Positions 24,697-34,031 of a stretch of 64,000 nucleotides of DNA are shown here, one piece after another. The number at the start of each line of letters is the position of its first letter. Position 1 is the first letter of the stretch. The translations under genes and the position numbers were made by a program. This DNA comes from Streptomyces sp. MNU76. Its GTDB lineage: Bacteria > Actinomycetota > Actinomycetes > Streptomycetales > Streptomycetaceae. The notes beneath the pieces were generated by a model, which was not told the origin of the DNA, did not search any database, and saw nothing but the letters and a program-made list of their open reading frames with translations. The stretch covers positions 248,001-312,000 of the forward strand of contig NZ_JAJKLK010000008.1 in assembly GCF_020982545.1 (NCBI RefSeq), given 5' to 3'.

Positions 24697-25206
24697 ATGA
24701 CGGGCGAGTCGCACTCCTCCGCGTGGATCTCCTCCAACCCGCCCGACTACGGCGAGGAGTTGGCCACCCGGTACGAGGACGGCGGCGCGTTCGAGGTCGA
24801 GCTGACCGTCGACGCCAAGGACGAGTACACCGACTGCTTCAAGGCCCGGTGCGTCCTCGCCACCCGCGCCGACCACACCCTCTCCGGCGACCGCTCGCAG
24901 GACGTGAAGGTCCCGGTCGCCTTCGTCGGTCAGGACCCGGTGGACACCGACGACGGCGGTGACACCGACGACGGTACCTCCACCGGCGGTACCTCCGGCG
25001 GCAGTTCGGCCTCCGGAAGCACGGGGACGAACGGCACGACCGGTGCCTCCGGCGGCACGGGAAGCACCACGACGGACGGCGGCGGGAGCCTCGCCTCCAC
25101 CGGCCTGACCGTCCTCGGAGTGGCCGCCTCGGCCGCCGCGCTCACCGTGACCGGCTGGATCCTGCACCGACGGGCCCTCAGGTCGGGCCACGGCACACCC
25201 GCCTGA
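24697..25206 (+). pseudogene. C-terminal fragment of a sortase-anchored (LAXTG) surface protein
   Basis: From ATG 24697 the frame reads MTGESHSSAWISSNPPDYG and FEVELTVDAKDEYTDCFKAR, then a Gly/Ser/Thr linker, LASTG, a hydrophobic helix (LTVLGVAASAAALTVTGWIL) and a basic tail. LAXTG is the signal of class E sortases of actinobacteria. The beta-sandwich part with paired Cys resembles the neocarzinostatin-like domain found beside haem-uptake (HtaA-type) genes, from memory. The signal peptide and N-terminal domains are missing, so export is impossible. It abuts the HmuT fragment head-to-head. Confidence 0.6.
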
Positions 25207-25409
25207 TCCGAACGGGCCGAGACCGGAGCCCGGGCCGCCGACACCCTCGGCTGCCCGGGCTCCGCCCGTCCCCGCTCAGCTCGCGTCCCTTCCGCGCCGT
25301 CATCGGGTGAGGCAGCGGCGGGAGATTGGTGGGCGACGGCGATCGGAACCGTTCGCCCGCGCAGCATCCCAGAAGGGCTGCACCTGCGCTCGGTCGCCGT
25401 CACGGCGAT

Positions 25410-25770
25410 CGGTGCTGTGGGGGTTCCTCACCCCGGCCATCTCCGACCGCATCGGCCGCAAGCCGACCATGATCGCCTTCTCCGCGACAGCGGCCCTGTG
25501 CCCGCTCGCGATCGTGTATGTCAGCGATCCCGTGCTGCTGGGCCTGGTCATCGTGCTCACCTACACCGGGCTCGGCTGCTTCACCCTGTTCATGGCACAT
25601 CGCCTCCCCGAGGCCGTGTCGCTGGAGCAGGCCGCGCTCTTCGAGCCCGCCTCGGTCGCCCTGCACGCACTGCGGCGCGCCGGGACCGCACCCGAGACGG
25701 TGGCGGTGGTCGGCCTGGGCCCGGTGCTGGAACGCCTCGGATGTGGATTCGCCACCGTGGTCGGTGCGGA
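25410..25770 (+). pseudogene. Chimeric remnant: MFS transporter piece joined to zinc alcohol dehydrogenase piece
   Basis: The frame first gives GFLTPAISDRIGRKPTMIAF, with the MFS loop motif D-R-x-G-R-K, and two hydrophobic helices (AALCPLAIVYV, LLGLVIVLTYTGLGCFTLFM). Near 25598 it switches without a stop to EAVSLEQAALFEPASVALHA and TVAVVGLGP, which is the hinge and Rossmann start of a medium-chain zinc alcohol dehydrogenase. Two unrelated families fused at a truncation point mean decay, not a working fusion. Confidence 0.6.
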
Positions 25771-25898
25771 AGATGGCCACTCCGGTGACCGGGCTCAAGA
25801 TGATCCGCTCAGTCGCTTAGGCTGGTTTCCTTGTCGCCGATAAGGAGGCGCAGGCTGCGGCGGCGTGTGCTCGCCGTCCGTCCGACGGAGGTGTTCGA

Positions 25899-26582
25899 GT
25901 GGCAGTCGCGGGGGGCCGGTCGAGGAAGCGGCTCCAACGGGGAACTCTTTCCCAGGGGCTGATCGCCGGGACCGCGCTGCGGATCCTCGACGAAGACGGG
26001 CCGGACGCGCTGACCTTCCAGCGACTCGGCAAGGAGCTGTCCGCCTCCGCAACCGCGGTGTACCGGCACTTCGCGAGTCGCGACCACATCATGATCGCCG
26101 TCGCGGAGGAGCTCGACAGGATCTCCCTCGAGGCGTACGAGCCGCACGAGTCGTGGGCCGAGTCGCTGAGTGACCTGGCGATCCGTGCCTGGAACACCGC
26201 GCTGGACCACCCGGCGGCCGCCGCGCTCTGCATGGGGAGAGTCACCCGGGGCGTTCACGAGTTGCGCGCCGTGGACGCCGTCCTGGAAGCGTTCCACCGT
26301 GGCGGCTGGCGCGGCCGGGAGGCCGTCCTGCACTATCAGGCGTTCTCGAACTTCATCCTCTCCATGGCGAGCAACAACGCCTGGCGGCTCGTCAACCAGC
26401 GGTTCGGCGCCGAGGTGAACTGGGTGCAGGAGTACCAGCCGGCCGATCCTGACGCGTACCCCTACGCGGAGGCGGCGAAGGAGCACCTGCGCAGCATCGA
26501 CATGACCGAAGTCTTCCACCGGCAGACGGACCTCCTCCTCGCGGCCCTTGTGGCGGAGGCGGCGACGCTCCCGCGCGACTGA
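25899..26582 (+). CDS. TetR family transcriptional regulator
   Basis: 227 residues from GTG 25899. Residues about 20-62 hold the TetR DNA-binding domain (LTFQRLGKELSASATAVYRH, FASRDHIMIAVAEEL), followed by a helical C-terminal domain with an FMN/ligand-type hydrophobic pocket but no recognised class. It is 264 nt upstream of, and in the same direction as, a peptide-type ABC importer operon and is the likely regulator of it. Upstream DNA is a graveyard, so the gene is a boundary between dead and living sequence. Confidence 0.85.
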   Translation: MAVAGGRSRKRLQRGTLSQGLIAGTALRILDEDGPDALTFQRLGKELSASATAVYRHFASRDHIMIAVAEELDRISLEAYEPHESWAESLSDLAIRAWNTALDHPAAAALCMGRVTRGVHELRAVDAVLEAFHRGGWRGREAVLHYQAFSNFILSMASNNAWRLVNQRFGAEVNWVQEYQPADPDAYPYAEAAKEHLRSIDMTEVFHRQTDLLLAALVAEAATLPRD

Positions 26583-26661
26583 CACGCGTCACTCTTCGCG
26601 GCCACCGCCCAGCAGCGTGTCTATGGCCGAAATCGGCGGCGAAGCGGCGCGCGCAAAGATA

Positions 26662-26688
26662 GTTAACGCTATTGACTACGTCGTTCAC
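26662..26688. promoter_or_regulatory. Candidate operator before the ABC importer operon
   Basis: GTTAACG (26662-26668) and CGTTCAC (26682-26688) are inverted repeats with one mismatch, 13 nt apart, in an A+T-rich island (TAGTTAACGCTATTGACTAC) that also includes a TTGACT -35-like hexamer. I could not find a matching -10. The TetR protein encoded just upstream is the obvious candidate ligand. Confidence 0.4.
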
Positions 26689-26846
26689 TTGGCGGCATCC
26701 TCTCCACACCGAGTGCTCCACGGCTCGCTCCCGAGCAGCGTCCGCCGAGCTCCGCGCGCACCGCCTCCACCCCGAACTGCTCGCGCTCGTCCCGCCCGAT
26801 TCCGTGCGACCTGCGCAGAGCGCGACATCCCTCTCCAGGAGCACCC

Positions 26847-28427
26847 ATGCGCCAGACCCGTACCCGCGCGATCCCTGTGACCGCAGCCGTCGCCGTGACG
26901 GCCGTACTCGCCGGCTGTACCACCACGGGATCGACGTCGGGAGACTCGAGCGGCGGCGATGCCGCCACGGCGACGAGGATCCGGACGACGATCGATGTGC
27001 CGGCCTCCTTCGACCCGGCCAAGGCTCTCTCCCTGCCGGACTACCAGCTCGCCCGGAACAGTTACGACACCCTCGTGCGCAAGGACGACGGCGGGCTCGT
27101 CGGTGGGCTCGCCACCCAGTGGAAGAACACGCCGACCTCGGCCACGTTCACCCTGCGCACCGACGCGACCTGCGCCGACGGGACGCCGATCACGCCGACG
27201 GTCGTCAAGGGCTCCCTCGACCGCTACATCGACCCGAAGACGGCATCGCCCGATCTCCCCACGGTCTTCGGCCCCGGCAACACGGTGAAAGTGACCGCCG
27301 ACGACGCGGCGCGGACGGTGAGGATCACGCTCGCCAGGCCGTGGGGTGACATGGTCACCGGCCTGTCGGTCGCGAGCACGGGCATCGTCTGCCCGGCGGG
27401 ACTCAAGGACCTCAAGGCCCTTGCCGCCGGTAGGGCCAAGGGCTCCCAGTCCGGCCCCTACCTCCTCGAGAAGTCCAAGTCCGGCGTCTCGTACTCCTAC
27501 AAACTTCGCCCCGAGTACAAGGCATGGCCGGCCTGGCGTACGAAGATCCCCGGCAAGGTCGCCGCGACGATGGAGTACCTGGTCTCGCCCGACCCGACGG
27601 CGACCGGCAACCTCGTGACCAGCGGCCAGCTCGACATCGGCAAGATCGACGCCTCCGGCATCCCGCGCTTCGACGGCGTGGCCGGCCACAGCGTGAGCAT
27701 CAGCCGGTTCTCCGACTTCTACCTGCTCTTCAACGAACGACCCGGCACCGTCTTCGCTGACGTCGCCACCCGCCGGGCGGTCGCCCAGGCCGTCGACCGC
27801 GCCGCCTTCACCAAGGTCGTCTCGAAGGACACGGGCGAGCCGTCGACGATGTTCGTGCAGAAGGGCATCCCCTGCAACGACCCCGGCTCCTCCTTCCTCG
27901 TACCGAAGGACAAAGCCGCGGCAGCGGCCGCGCTCAAGGGCAAGAAGATCCGCCTCGTCGGCCCCCAGGTCGTCGGGCCCGCCGGCGCCGGAAACCAGTA
28001 CATCCAGGAGGCGCTGCGGGCCGCGGGCGCGGACGTCACCCTCGCCAACGTCGACGTCGGGACCTGGGTCGGGACCGTGTTCGGCAAGCCCGACGCCTGG
28101 GACCTCACGGTCTTCGCCGACCTCAACTTCCTCGGCAGCCTCGCCAGCCCGCTCGCCAAGTTCGTGGGCCCGACCGTCCCCGAAGGCGGCGGCAACCTCG
28201 GCGCGGTGCAGAACCCCGTGGTGAACAAGGCCTTCGCCCAGGGCGCCGAGGCGACGACCGAAGAGGCCCGCTGCGCCGCCTACCAGAAGGCCGCCAAGGC
28301 CCTGATCTCCCAGGTGGACGCGGTGCCGCTGGTCAACGACCCGTTCATCTACGCGCTGCGCAAGGGATTCAGCGCACAGATGCTCGGCGGCTCGCTCGAC
28401 GACCCCATCCTGCGCGTCACCGGCTGA
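26847..28427 (+). CDS. ABC transporter solute-binding lipoprotein, peptide/nickel/oligosaccharide type
   Basis: 526 residues. Signal peptide ends in the lipobox VLAGC (Cys24), so the protein is lipid-anchored outside the membrane. The body is family 5 SBP (DppA/OppA class): YDTLVRKDDGGLVGGLATQW, ATCADGTPITPTVVKGSLDR and the late AAYQKAAKALISQVDAVPL are typical. It captures a peptide, amide or related solute for the permeases encoded downstream. The amidase gene follows after 126 nt and is probably in the same transcript. Confidence 0.9.
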   Translation: MRQTRTRAIPVTAAVAVTAVLAGCTTTGSTSGDSSGGDAATATRIRTTIDVPASFDPAKALSLPDYQLARNSYDTLVRKDDGGLVGGLATQWKNTPTSATFTLRTDATCADGTPITPTVVKGSLDRYIDPKTASPDLPTVFGPGNTVKVTADDAARTVRITLARPWGDMVTGLSVASTGIVCPAGLKDLKALAAGRAKGSQSGPYLLEKSKSGVSYSYKLRPEYKAWPAWRTKIPGKVAATMEYLVSPDPTATGNLVTSGQLDIGKIDASGIPRFDGVAGHSVSISRFSDFYLLFNERPGTVFADVATRRAVAQAVDRAAFTKVVSKDTGEPSTMFVQKGIPCNDPGSSFLVPKDKAAAAAALKGKKIRLVGPQVVGPAGAGNQYIQEALRAAGADVTLANVDVGTWVGTVFGKPDAWDLTVFADLNFLGSLASPLAKFVGPTVPEGGGNLGAVQNPVVNKAFAQGAEATTEEARCAAYQKAAKALISQVDAVPLVNDPFIYALRKGFSAQMLGGSLDDPILRVTG

Positions 28428-28553
28428 CGGACAGGCCGCCGGCACGCGGCGGAGACCCACGCGGCCGGACGCGACCGGCCGGCACGGAGAATCCCCGCGC
28501 TGTTCCGGCGCCCCGCACCGAGACCCTCGCATCTTTCCGACAGGAGTCCCCTG

Positions 28554-29981
28554 GTGATCGACCCATTCAGCACCGCCCAGCAGATCGCCGACCTCGTGCG
28601 CACGAAAGAGGTCAGCCCGGTGGAGGTGGCCGAGACCTACCTCGACCGCATCGAACGGATCAATCCCGCCGTCAACGCCGTCGTCTGGCTCGACACCGAC
28701 GCCGTACGCGCGGCGGCCGTCCGGGCCGAGCGGGCGGTGCTGAGCGGCGATCCGCTCGGCCCGCTGCACGGCGTCCCCGTCCCCATCAAGGACCTCAGCT
28801 CCGTCGCGGGACAACCCAACACGATGTCCTCGCTGGCGATCCGCGACACTCCGCAGACGCTCACGGACCCCGACGTCCAGCTCCTCATCGACGCCGGGGC
28901 GATCCCCCTCGGCCGGACGAACTCCCCGGAGTTCGGCGCCCTGACCGTCTCCGAGAACGCCCGGCACGGCAAGACACGCAACCCCTGGAATTTGGCGCAC
29001 ACCTCGGGCGGGTCCAGCGGCGGCGCGTCGGCGGCCGTCGCGGCCGGGCTCGCCCCGGTGGCGCATGCCGGCGACGGCGGCGGATCGATCCGGGTACCGG
29101 CGTCCGTCACCGGCCTCGTGGGCCTCAAGCCGAGCCGGGGACGCGTGCCCTCGTTCGTCCGGGCCTGGGAACACTCGACGACCGAAGGCGCGATCACCCG
29201 CACGGTGCGCGACACGGCCCTCATGCTCGACGTCATGGGCCGCGCCGACCGGCTCTCCTGGTACAGCGCGCCCGAACCGGCGCGCCCGTACATCGAGGAG
29301 GTCGGCGCCGATCCCGGACGGCTGCGGATCGGCCTGCTCCTCGACGCGCCGACCGGGCTGCCGGTCGACGCGGAGTGCCGCAAGGCGGCGCTGACGGCCG
29401 CGCAGGCACTGCGCGACCTCGGGCACGACGTCGTCGAGGCCCGTCCGAAGATGTTCTCGTACGAGGCGATCATGGGCTTCACCTGGACGATCATCAGCGC
29501 CTCCACCTACGCCATCGAGGTCGACGATCCCGACGCGGTGGACCCCTACATCCGGCGCCGCCGGGAAACCGCCCTGGAGGTCACCGCCGGCGACTACGCC
29601 CGTACGGCGGCACGCCTGCAGGCCGAGTCACGCGAGGTGCTCGCCCAGTGGGGCAGGGACTTCGACGTTCTCCTCACGCCGACCACGGCGGTCGTGGCGC
29701 CACCGGTCGGCCCCGTGTACGACGAGGCGAACTCCGACCCGGACGGCCCGCGGGCCACCGAGACCCGGATGGTGTCGTTCACCGCGTTCGTCAACATCGC
29801 CGGGCTGCCCGCCATCTCGCTGCCCGTCCACACGACCCCGGACGGACTGCCGGTCGGCGCGCAACTCATCGGTGCGCCCTACGACGAGGCGACACTGCTG
29901 CGCCTGTCGGCGCAGCTCGAACCGCTGTTCCGCTGGCACGAGCGGCACCCGGACGACGCGGCACTCGCGGGGGCGCTGTGA
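28554..29981 (+). CDS. Amidase, amidase-signature family
   Basis: 475 residues from GTG 28554. Amidase-signature triad is present: Lys79 in PIKDL, the cis-Ser in GGSSGG (about residue 155) and nucleophile Ser178 in GDGGGSIRVPA. LLTPTTAVVAPPVG in the C-terminal part is also typical. It should hydrolyse a carboxamide to acid and ammonia in the cytoplasm. Between the solute-binding protein and permease genes (GTGA overlap with the permease), so the importer most likely brings in its amide substrate. Closest characterised shape from memory is NylA/aryl-acylamidase. Confidence 0.88.
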   Translation: MIDPFSTAQQIADLVRTKEVSPVEVAETYLDRIERINPAVNAVVWLDTDAVRAAAVRAERAVLSGDPLGPLHGVPVPIKDLSSVAGQPNTMSSLAIRDTPQTLTDPDVQLLIDAGAIPLGRTNSPEFGALTVSENARHGKTRNPWNLAHTSGGSSGGASAAVAAGLAPVAHAGDGGGSIRVPASVTGLVGLKPSRGRVPSFVRAWEHSTTEGAITRTVRDTALMLDVMGRADRLSWYSAPEPARPYIEEVGADPGRLRIGLLLDAPTGLPVDAECRKAALTAAQALRDLGHDVVEARPKMFSYEAIMGFTWTIISASTYAIEVDDPDAVDPYIRRRRETALEVTAGDYARTAARLQAESREVLAQWGRDFDVLLTPTTAVVAPPVGPVYDEANSDPDGPRATETRMVSFTAFVNIAGLPAISLPVHTTPDGLPVGAQLIGAPYDEATLLRLSAQLEPLFRWHERHPDDAALAGAL

Positions 29982-31009
29982 GTGCCGAAACCGCGGTCCC
30001 GACCGGGCCGCTGCCGGCCGCACCCGTCCGGCGCGTTCCCCGGCTGCGGCTGGGCCGTGGCTGGGCCGGGTTCGCCGTCCGCCGGGCGGGCGGCCTGCTG
30101 ATGTCCATGCTGCTGCTCGTCCTCGTGACGTTCCTCATCGTGCCCCTGCTGCCCGGGGACCCGGCCCGTGCGATCGCCGGCACCAACTCCTCCCCGGCCA
30201 CGCTCGCGTCGATACGCGAACGACTGGGCCTCGACGAGCCGATGGCGACGAGGTTCGTCCACTACCTCGGTGACATCGCGTCCGGACGGCTCGGCACCTC
30301 GTTCCGGTTCGACACCCCGGTCGCGGACATCGTCGCGACGCGGTTGCCGTACACCGTCCAGCTCGTCATCCCGGCCGTCCTGCTCTCCCTGGTCATCGCC
30401 GTCCCGCTGGGCATGGCCGTCGGTGTCCTCACCCGTGACGGACGCCGCCGCCGGCTCGGCGTCGGCTTCGGTACGGTCGCCGGACTCCTCGCGTCGGCGC
30501 CGGTCTACGTCGTCGCGACCCTCCTCATCGTCCTCTTCTCGATCAGCCTCGGGCTGCTGCCGTCCGGCGGCGCCGAGACGCCGAGCGCGTTCGTCCTGCC
30601 GATCGCCGCGCTCTGCATCGGCCCGGCCTTCGCCATCGCCCGGGTCGTTCGGCAGGAGACGGCCTCGGTACTCGCCCAGGACTACATGAGGACCGCGCGC
30701 GGCCACCGCCTGGGATCCGTGCGTCTCCACCTCCGCCACGCGCTGCCCAACCTCGTGACGAGTGTCCTCACCCTGAGCGGTCTCGTCCTCACGTCCCTGC
30801 TCGGCGGGACGATCATCCTCGAGAACGTCTTCACCTACCCAGGGCTCGGCACCGAGGTCGTCCAGGCGATCATCAACAAGGACTACCCGGTGATCCAGGG
30901 CATCATCCTCGTCGTCGGCATGCTCGCCCTCCTCGTCAACCTCCTCGTGGACGTCGTCCTCGGGATCGTCGACCCGCGCACGCTCGAGGGAGGTCGTCGT
31001 GGCCACTGA
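29978..31009 (+). CDS. ABC transporter permease, DppB type
   Basis: 343 residues from GTG 29978, which overlaps the amidase stop (GTGA). Six hydrophobic helices; LLMSMLLLVLVTFLIVPLLP is helix 1, and RTARGHRLGSVRLHLRHALP is the EAA-type loop that touches the ATPase. It is one half of the transmembrane channel of the peptide-type importer; the other half is in the next gene, which begins 11 nt before this stop. Confidence 0.9.
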   Translation: MSAETAVPTGPLPAAPVRRVPRLRLGRGWAGFAVRRAGGLLMSMLLLVLVTFLIVPLLPGDPARAIAGTNSSPATLASIRERLGLDEPMATRFVHYLGDIASGRLGTSFRFDTPVADIVATRLPYTVQLVIPAVLLSLVIAVPLGMAVGVLTRDGRRRRLGVGFGTVAGLLASAPVYVVATLLIVLFSISLGLLPSGGAETPSAFVLPIAALCIGPAFAIARVVRQETASVLAQDYMRTARGHRLGSVRLHLRHALPNLVTSVLTLSGLVLTSLLGGTIILENVFTYPGLGTEVVQAIINKDYPVIQGIILVVGMLALLVNLLVDVVLGIVDPRTLEGGRRGH

Positions 31010-32840
31010 CACGACCGTGCGCCGCCCGCGCCGCAACCCGTCGCTGCTGTCCGGCGCCGTGATCCTCGGACTGCTTCTCGTCGTGGCCCTCCTGGCCCCG
31101 CCGCTGCTGAGCGGTTCCGCCGAGACCCTCACGGACGACACCCGGCTCGGGCCCGGTGCCGAGCATCTCCTCGGCACCGACGCCTTCGGCCGTGACGTCC
31201 TCGCCCGGGCGCTCGTCGCGACCCGGCTCACCCTGCTCATGGCCGCCGTCGCCACCGCCGCCTCGTTCGTCGTCGGCGTCGCGATCGGCGCGCTGGTCCA
31301 CCTGGCCCCCGGATGGCTGCGCGAGACCTGTCTGCGGCTCATCGACTCGGCGGTGGCCTTCCCCTCGCTCGTGCTCGCCCTCGTCATAGCGGCTGTGCTC
31401 GGTCCGGGCACGGTGTCAGCGATCGTCGCGATCGCCGTCGCCGGCGTCCCCGGGTTCGCACGGCTCACGGCGAATCTCGCCGCGACCGTCGCGGACAAGG
31501 ACTACGTGCTCACCGCGCGCCTGCTCGGCGTCCCCGGCCTGCGCATCCTGGGCCGGCATGTCCTGCCGAACATCAGCGGGCCGCTGCTGGTGCTCCTCAG
31601 TTCGAGCTTCACCCTGTCCCTGCTCGACATCAGCAGTCTGTCGTTCGTCGGCCTCGGTGTGCAGAGCCCGCAGTACGACTGGGGACGGCTGCTCAACGAG
31701 GCGCTGCCGTCGATCTTCGCCCAGCCGTCGCTCGTCCTCGCTCCGTCGATCATGCTCATCGTCACCGGTGTGGGCGCCATGCTCCTCGGGGACGGCGTGG
31801 CCTCACTCGTCGACCCGCGAACCCGCGGCACGGCGCCCGCACCGGCCGGGACGGCGGACGCGGCGGTACCGGCCGCCCCGGCACCGGCGCCTCAGGCGCT
31901 TCAGGCGTCGGGCGGTGCGGGGGCAGCGGCCGGCGCGGAGCCGGACGGCCTGCTGACCGTCGCCGGGCTGACCGTGCGGGCCGGCGACCGGACACTCGTC
32001 GACGACGTGTCGTTCACCATCGGGGCCGGCCAGATCGTCGGCCTCGTCGGGGAGTCGGGCTCGGGCAAGTCCACCATCGCCATGGCGGTCGCGGGTCTGC
32101 TCCCCGAGGGCGTGCGGGCGAACGCGTCGCGCCTCGCCCTCGGCGACCTCGACCTGCTCGGCACACCGCCGCAGCGACGCCTCGCGACCGAGATCGGCAT
32201 CGTCTACCAGGACCCGATCGGCACGTTCAACCCCGCGCTGAGGCTCGGCACCCAGCTCACCGAGGTGGCCAGGGTGCATCTGCGGACGCCCCGGCGTCAG
32301 GCCGCGCGGGACATGGTCCGCGCCCTGGCCGACATCCACGTCACCGAGCCGGACCGGCGGCTGCGCCAGCACCCGCACGAGCTGAGCGGCGGCATGCTCC
32401 AGCGCGCCTCGATCGCCTCCGCGATGACGACGAACCCGCGGCTGCTCATCGCCGACGAACCGACGACGGCCCTCGACGTCACGGTCCAGGCGGAGGTGCT
32501 GCGGCAGTTCCGGCGCATCAACCGCGAGCACGGCACGGCGATGCTGTTCATCTCGCACGACATCGGCGTGGTCGGCGTGCTCTGTGACACCGTCCTGGTG
32601 CTCCACGGCGGCCGGGTCGTCGACCGGACGACGGGCGCCGACCTGCGCCGGGGGACGGTCACCCACCCGTACACCCGCGCGTTGCTCGCGGCGACGCCCG
32701 CCGCGGTCGAGGCCGGCGAAACCCTCAGCGCGGTCCGGTGGACGGCCGACGCGCACGCGGCGCAGCCGAGCGGGGCGCCGTCGGACGATCTTTTCGACAA
32801 AGCCGCGGACCGCCCCCCGGCCGCGGAAGGGAGCCGTTGA
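30999..32840 (+). CDS. Fusion of DppC-type ABC permease and DppD-type ATPase
   Basis: 613 residues from GTG 30999. Residues 1 to about 280 are a DppC-like permease (GTDAFGRDVLARALVATRLT, then about six helices and an EAA-like loop ending NISGPLLVLLSSS). After an Ala/Pro-rich linker (about 280-315) comes an ABC ATPase: Walker A GESGSGKST near residue 351, Q-loop YQDP, signature LSGGMLQR near 460 and Walker B LLIADEPTTALD near 482, then the oligopeptide-type C-terminal HPYTRALL. In most bacteria these are two genes. It overlaps both neighbours, so the operon is tight. Confidence 0.9.
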   Translation: MATDTTVRRPRRNPSLLSGAVILGLLLVVALLAPPLLSGSAETLTDDTRLGPGAEHLLGTDAFGRDVLARALVATRLTLLMAAVATAASFVVGVAIGALVHLAPGWLRETCLRLIDSAVAFPSLVLALVIAAVLGPGTVSAIVAIAVAGVPGFARLTANLAATVADKDYVLTARLLGVPGLRILGRHVLPNISGPLLVLLSSSFTLSLLDISSLSFVGLGVQSPQYDWGRLLNEALPSIFAQPSLVLAPSIMLIVTGVGAMLLGDGVASLVDPRTRGTAPAPAGTADAAVPAAPAPAPQALQASGGAGAAAGAEPDGLLTVAGLTVRAGDRTLVDDVSFTIGAGQIVGLVGESGSGKSTIAMAVAGLLPEGVRANASRLALGDLDLLGTPPQRRLATEIGIVYQDPIGTFNPALRLGTQLTEVARVHLRTPRRQAARDMVRALADIHVTEPDRRLRQHPHELSGGMLQRASIASAMTTNPRLLIADEPTTALDVTVQAEVLRQFRRINREHGTAMLFISHDIGVVGVLCDTVLVLHGGRVVDRTTGADLRRGTVTHPYTRALLAATPAAVEAGETLSAVRWTADAHAAQPSGAPSDDLFDKAADRPPAAEGSR

Positions 32841-33664
32841 TGTCCGCCACCGCCACCGCACCGGACCCGCAAACGGCCGATCCGCTGCTGCGCGTCGAGG
32901 ATGTCACCGTCGAGCTCGGCCACGGCGTCGCGGCCCGCAGGGTGCTCAAGGGAGTCTCGTTCGACATCCCCCGGGGCAGCACTCTCGCGCTCGTCGGCGA
33001 GTCCGGGTCGGGCAAGACCACGCTCGCGCGGACACTCGTCGGCGTCCACAGGCCGTCGAGCGGCCGGATCCTCGTGGACGACGCCCCGCTGCGCACCTCG
33101 CGCGGACGGGCGGGAGCCGCGACGGTTCAGATGATCCCGCAGGACCCGTACTCCTCGTTCGACCCGCGACGCACCGTCGCGCAGTCGCTCGCCGAGGCAC
33201 TCGATCCGATCCGGGCCAGGGTCAAACCGGTCCGTACCCGGATCGCCGAGCTGCTCGGCCAGGTGAGCCTCGACCCGGACACCATGGACCGCTACCCGCA
33301 CGAGTTCTCCGGCGGCCAACGGCAGCGGCTGGCGATCGCACGAGCCCTCGCACCGCGTCCCCGGTTCGTCATCGCCGACGAGATCACCTCGGCCCTCGAC
33401 CTGACGACCCAGGCCGAGATCCTCAACCTGCTCGCCGATCTGCGCCGCCGGCTCTCGCTGACGATGCTGTTCATCTCGCACGACCTGGCCGTCGTCCGGC
33501 ACGTGAGCGACTCGGTCGCGGTCCTGCTGCACGGGGACCTCGTCGAACTCGGCCCGACCGGGGCCACCTTCGCCGCGCCGAGCCACCCGTACACCGCTCA
33601 ACTCCTCGCGTCCGTCCCGGGCGACCCGAGGTTCCGCCTCGACGACGAGCCGGCAACGGCGTGA
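32840..33664 (+). CDS. ABC transporter ATP-binding protein, DppF type
   Basis: 274 residues from ATG 32840, overlapping the upstream stop by one base. Walker A GESGSGKTT, Q-loop IPQDPYSSFDPR, signature FSGGQRQR, Walker B FVIADEITSALD and H-loop ISHDLAVV are all present. With the ATPase half of the preceding fusion it makes the heterodimeric motor of the importer. Last gene of the TetR-SBP-amidase-transporter group. Walker B has ADEITSALD where DEPTSALD is usual. Confidence 0.9.
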   Translation: MSATATAPDPQTADPLLRVEDVTVELGHGVAARRVLKGVSFDIPRGSTLALVGESGSGKTTLARTLVGVHRPSSGRILVDDAPLRTSRGRAGAATVQMIPQDPYSSFDPRRTVAQSLAEALDPIRARVKPVRTRIAELLGQVSLDPDTMDRYPHEFSGGQRQRLAIARALAPRPRFVIADEITSALDLTTQAEILNLLADLRRRLSLTMLFISHDLAVVRHVSDSVAVLLHGDLVELGPTGATFAAPSHPYTAQLLASVPGDPRFRLDDEPATA

Positions 33665-33917
33665 ATCGTCCGGACGCGATGCGGCTTCCGGCCCGCGCGG
33701 CGCTGTGGGCCTGGACCTCGCCGGTCGTCAGCCCCTTTGCCGCGTGGCCGCGCCGCCGCCGGCGAGGCGAGCCGGTTCACGGACGCGGCCGTGGCCGGGG
33801 CTTGGTGGGCGGCGGACCAGGCCGGGCCACGCCGCGTGCAGGACCCGGCGGGAGTAGTGGCGGGCTGGGAAGCGGGCCGATGACGTGCCTTGATCGGCCG
33901 CCTGCGGCGCCCAAAGA

Positions 33918-33934
33918 TTAGAGTGCTGCTCAAT
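33918..33934. promoter_or_regulatory. Operator-like inverted repeat, upstream copy
   Basis: TTAGAGTGCTGCTCAAT: TTAGAG, 5-nt spacer, CTC(A)A(T). It is the imperfect twin of the site at 33986, 68 nt apart start to start. Confidence 0.6.
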
Positions 33935-33985
33935 GTAGAGGATCCTCAGGACTGAGTAAGGACTTCAGTTCCAGGCATTCCATGC

Positions 33986-34002
33986 TTAGAGTGTTGCTCT
34001 AA
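33986..34002. promoter_or_regulatory. Operator-like inverted repeat, promoter-proximal copy
   Basis: TTAGAGTGTTGCTCTAA is a perfect inverted repeat (TTAGAG / CTCTAA, 5-nt spacer), 30 nt before the first urease-like gene. The TetR gene closing this operon (37973) is the natural candidate to bind it. Confidence 0.7.
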
Positions 34003-34031
34003 TTCGGCCGAGACGAGGAGATGCCCGCGGC

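Larger units (their letters stand above)
33665..34031. promoter_or_regulatory. Intergenic region with promoter of the urease-like operon
   Basis: 367 nt between the importer operon and the urease-like genes. The first 250 nt are high-GC sequence with a frame open to 33921 that looks non-coding. The last 120 nt are noticeably A+T-richer and hold the two operator-like repeats listed separately. No clear -35/-10 pair could be fixed. Confidence 0.5.

Noticed and set aside
26685..29426. Minus-strand frame of 913 codons opposite the SBP and amidase genes
   Set aside because: Spans promoter, two genes and their gap; no motif.
33661..33921. Open frame after the importer operon
   Set aside because: Starts on the previous stop and is low-complexity Arg/Gly/Pro without any motif.
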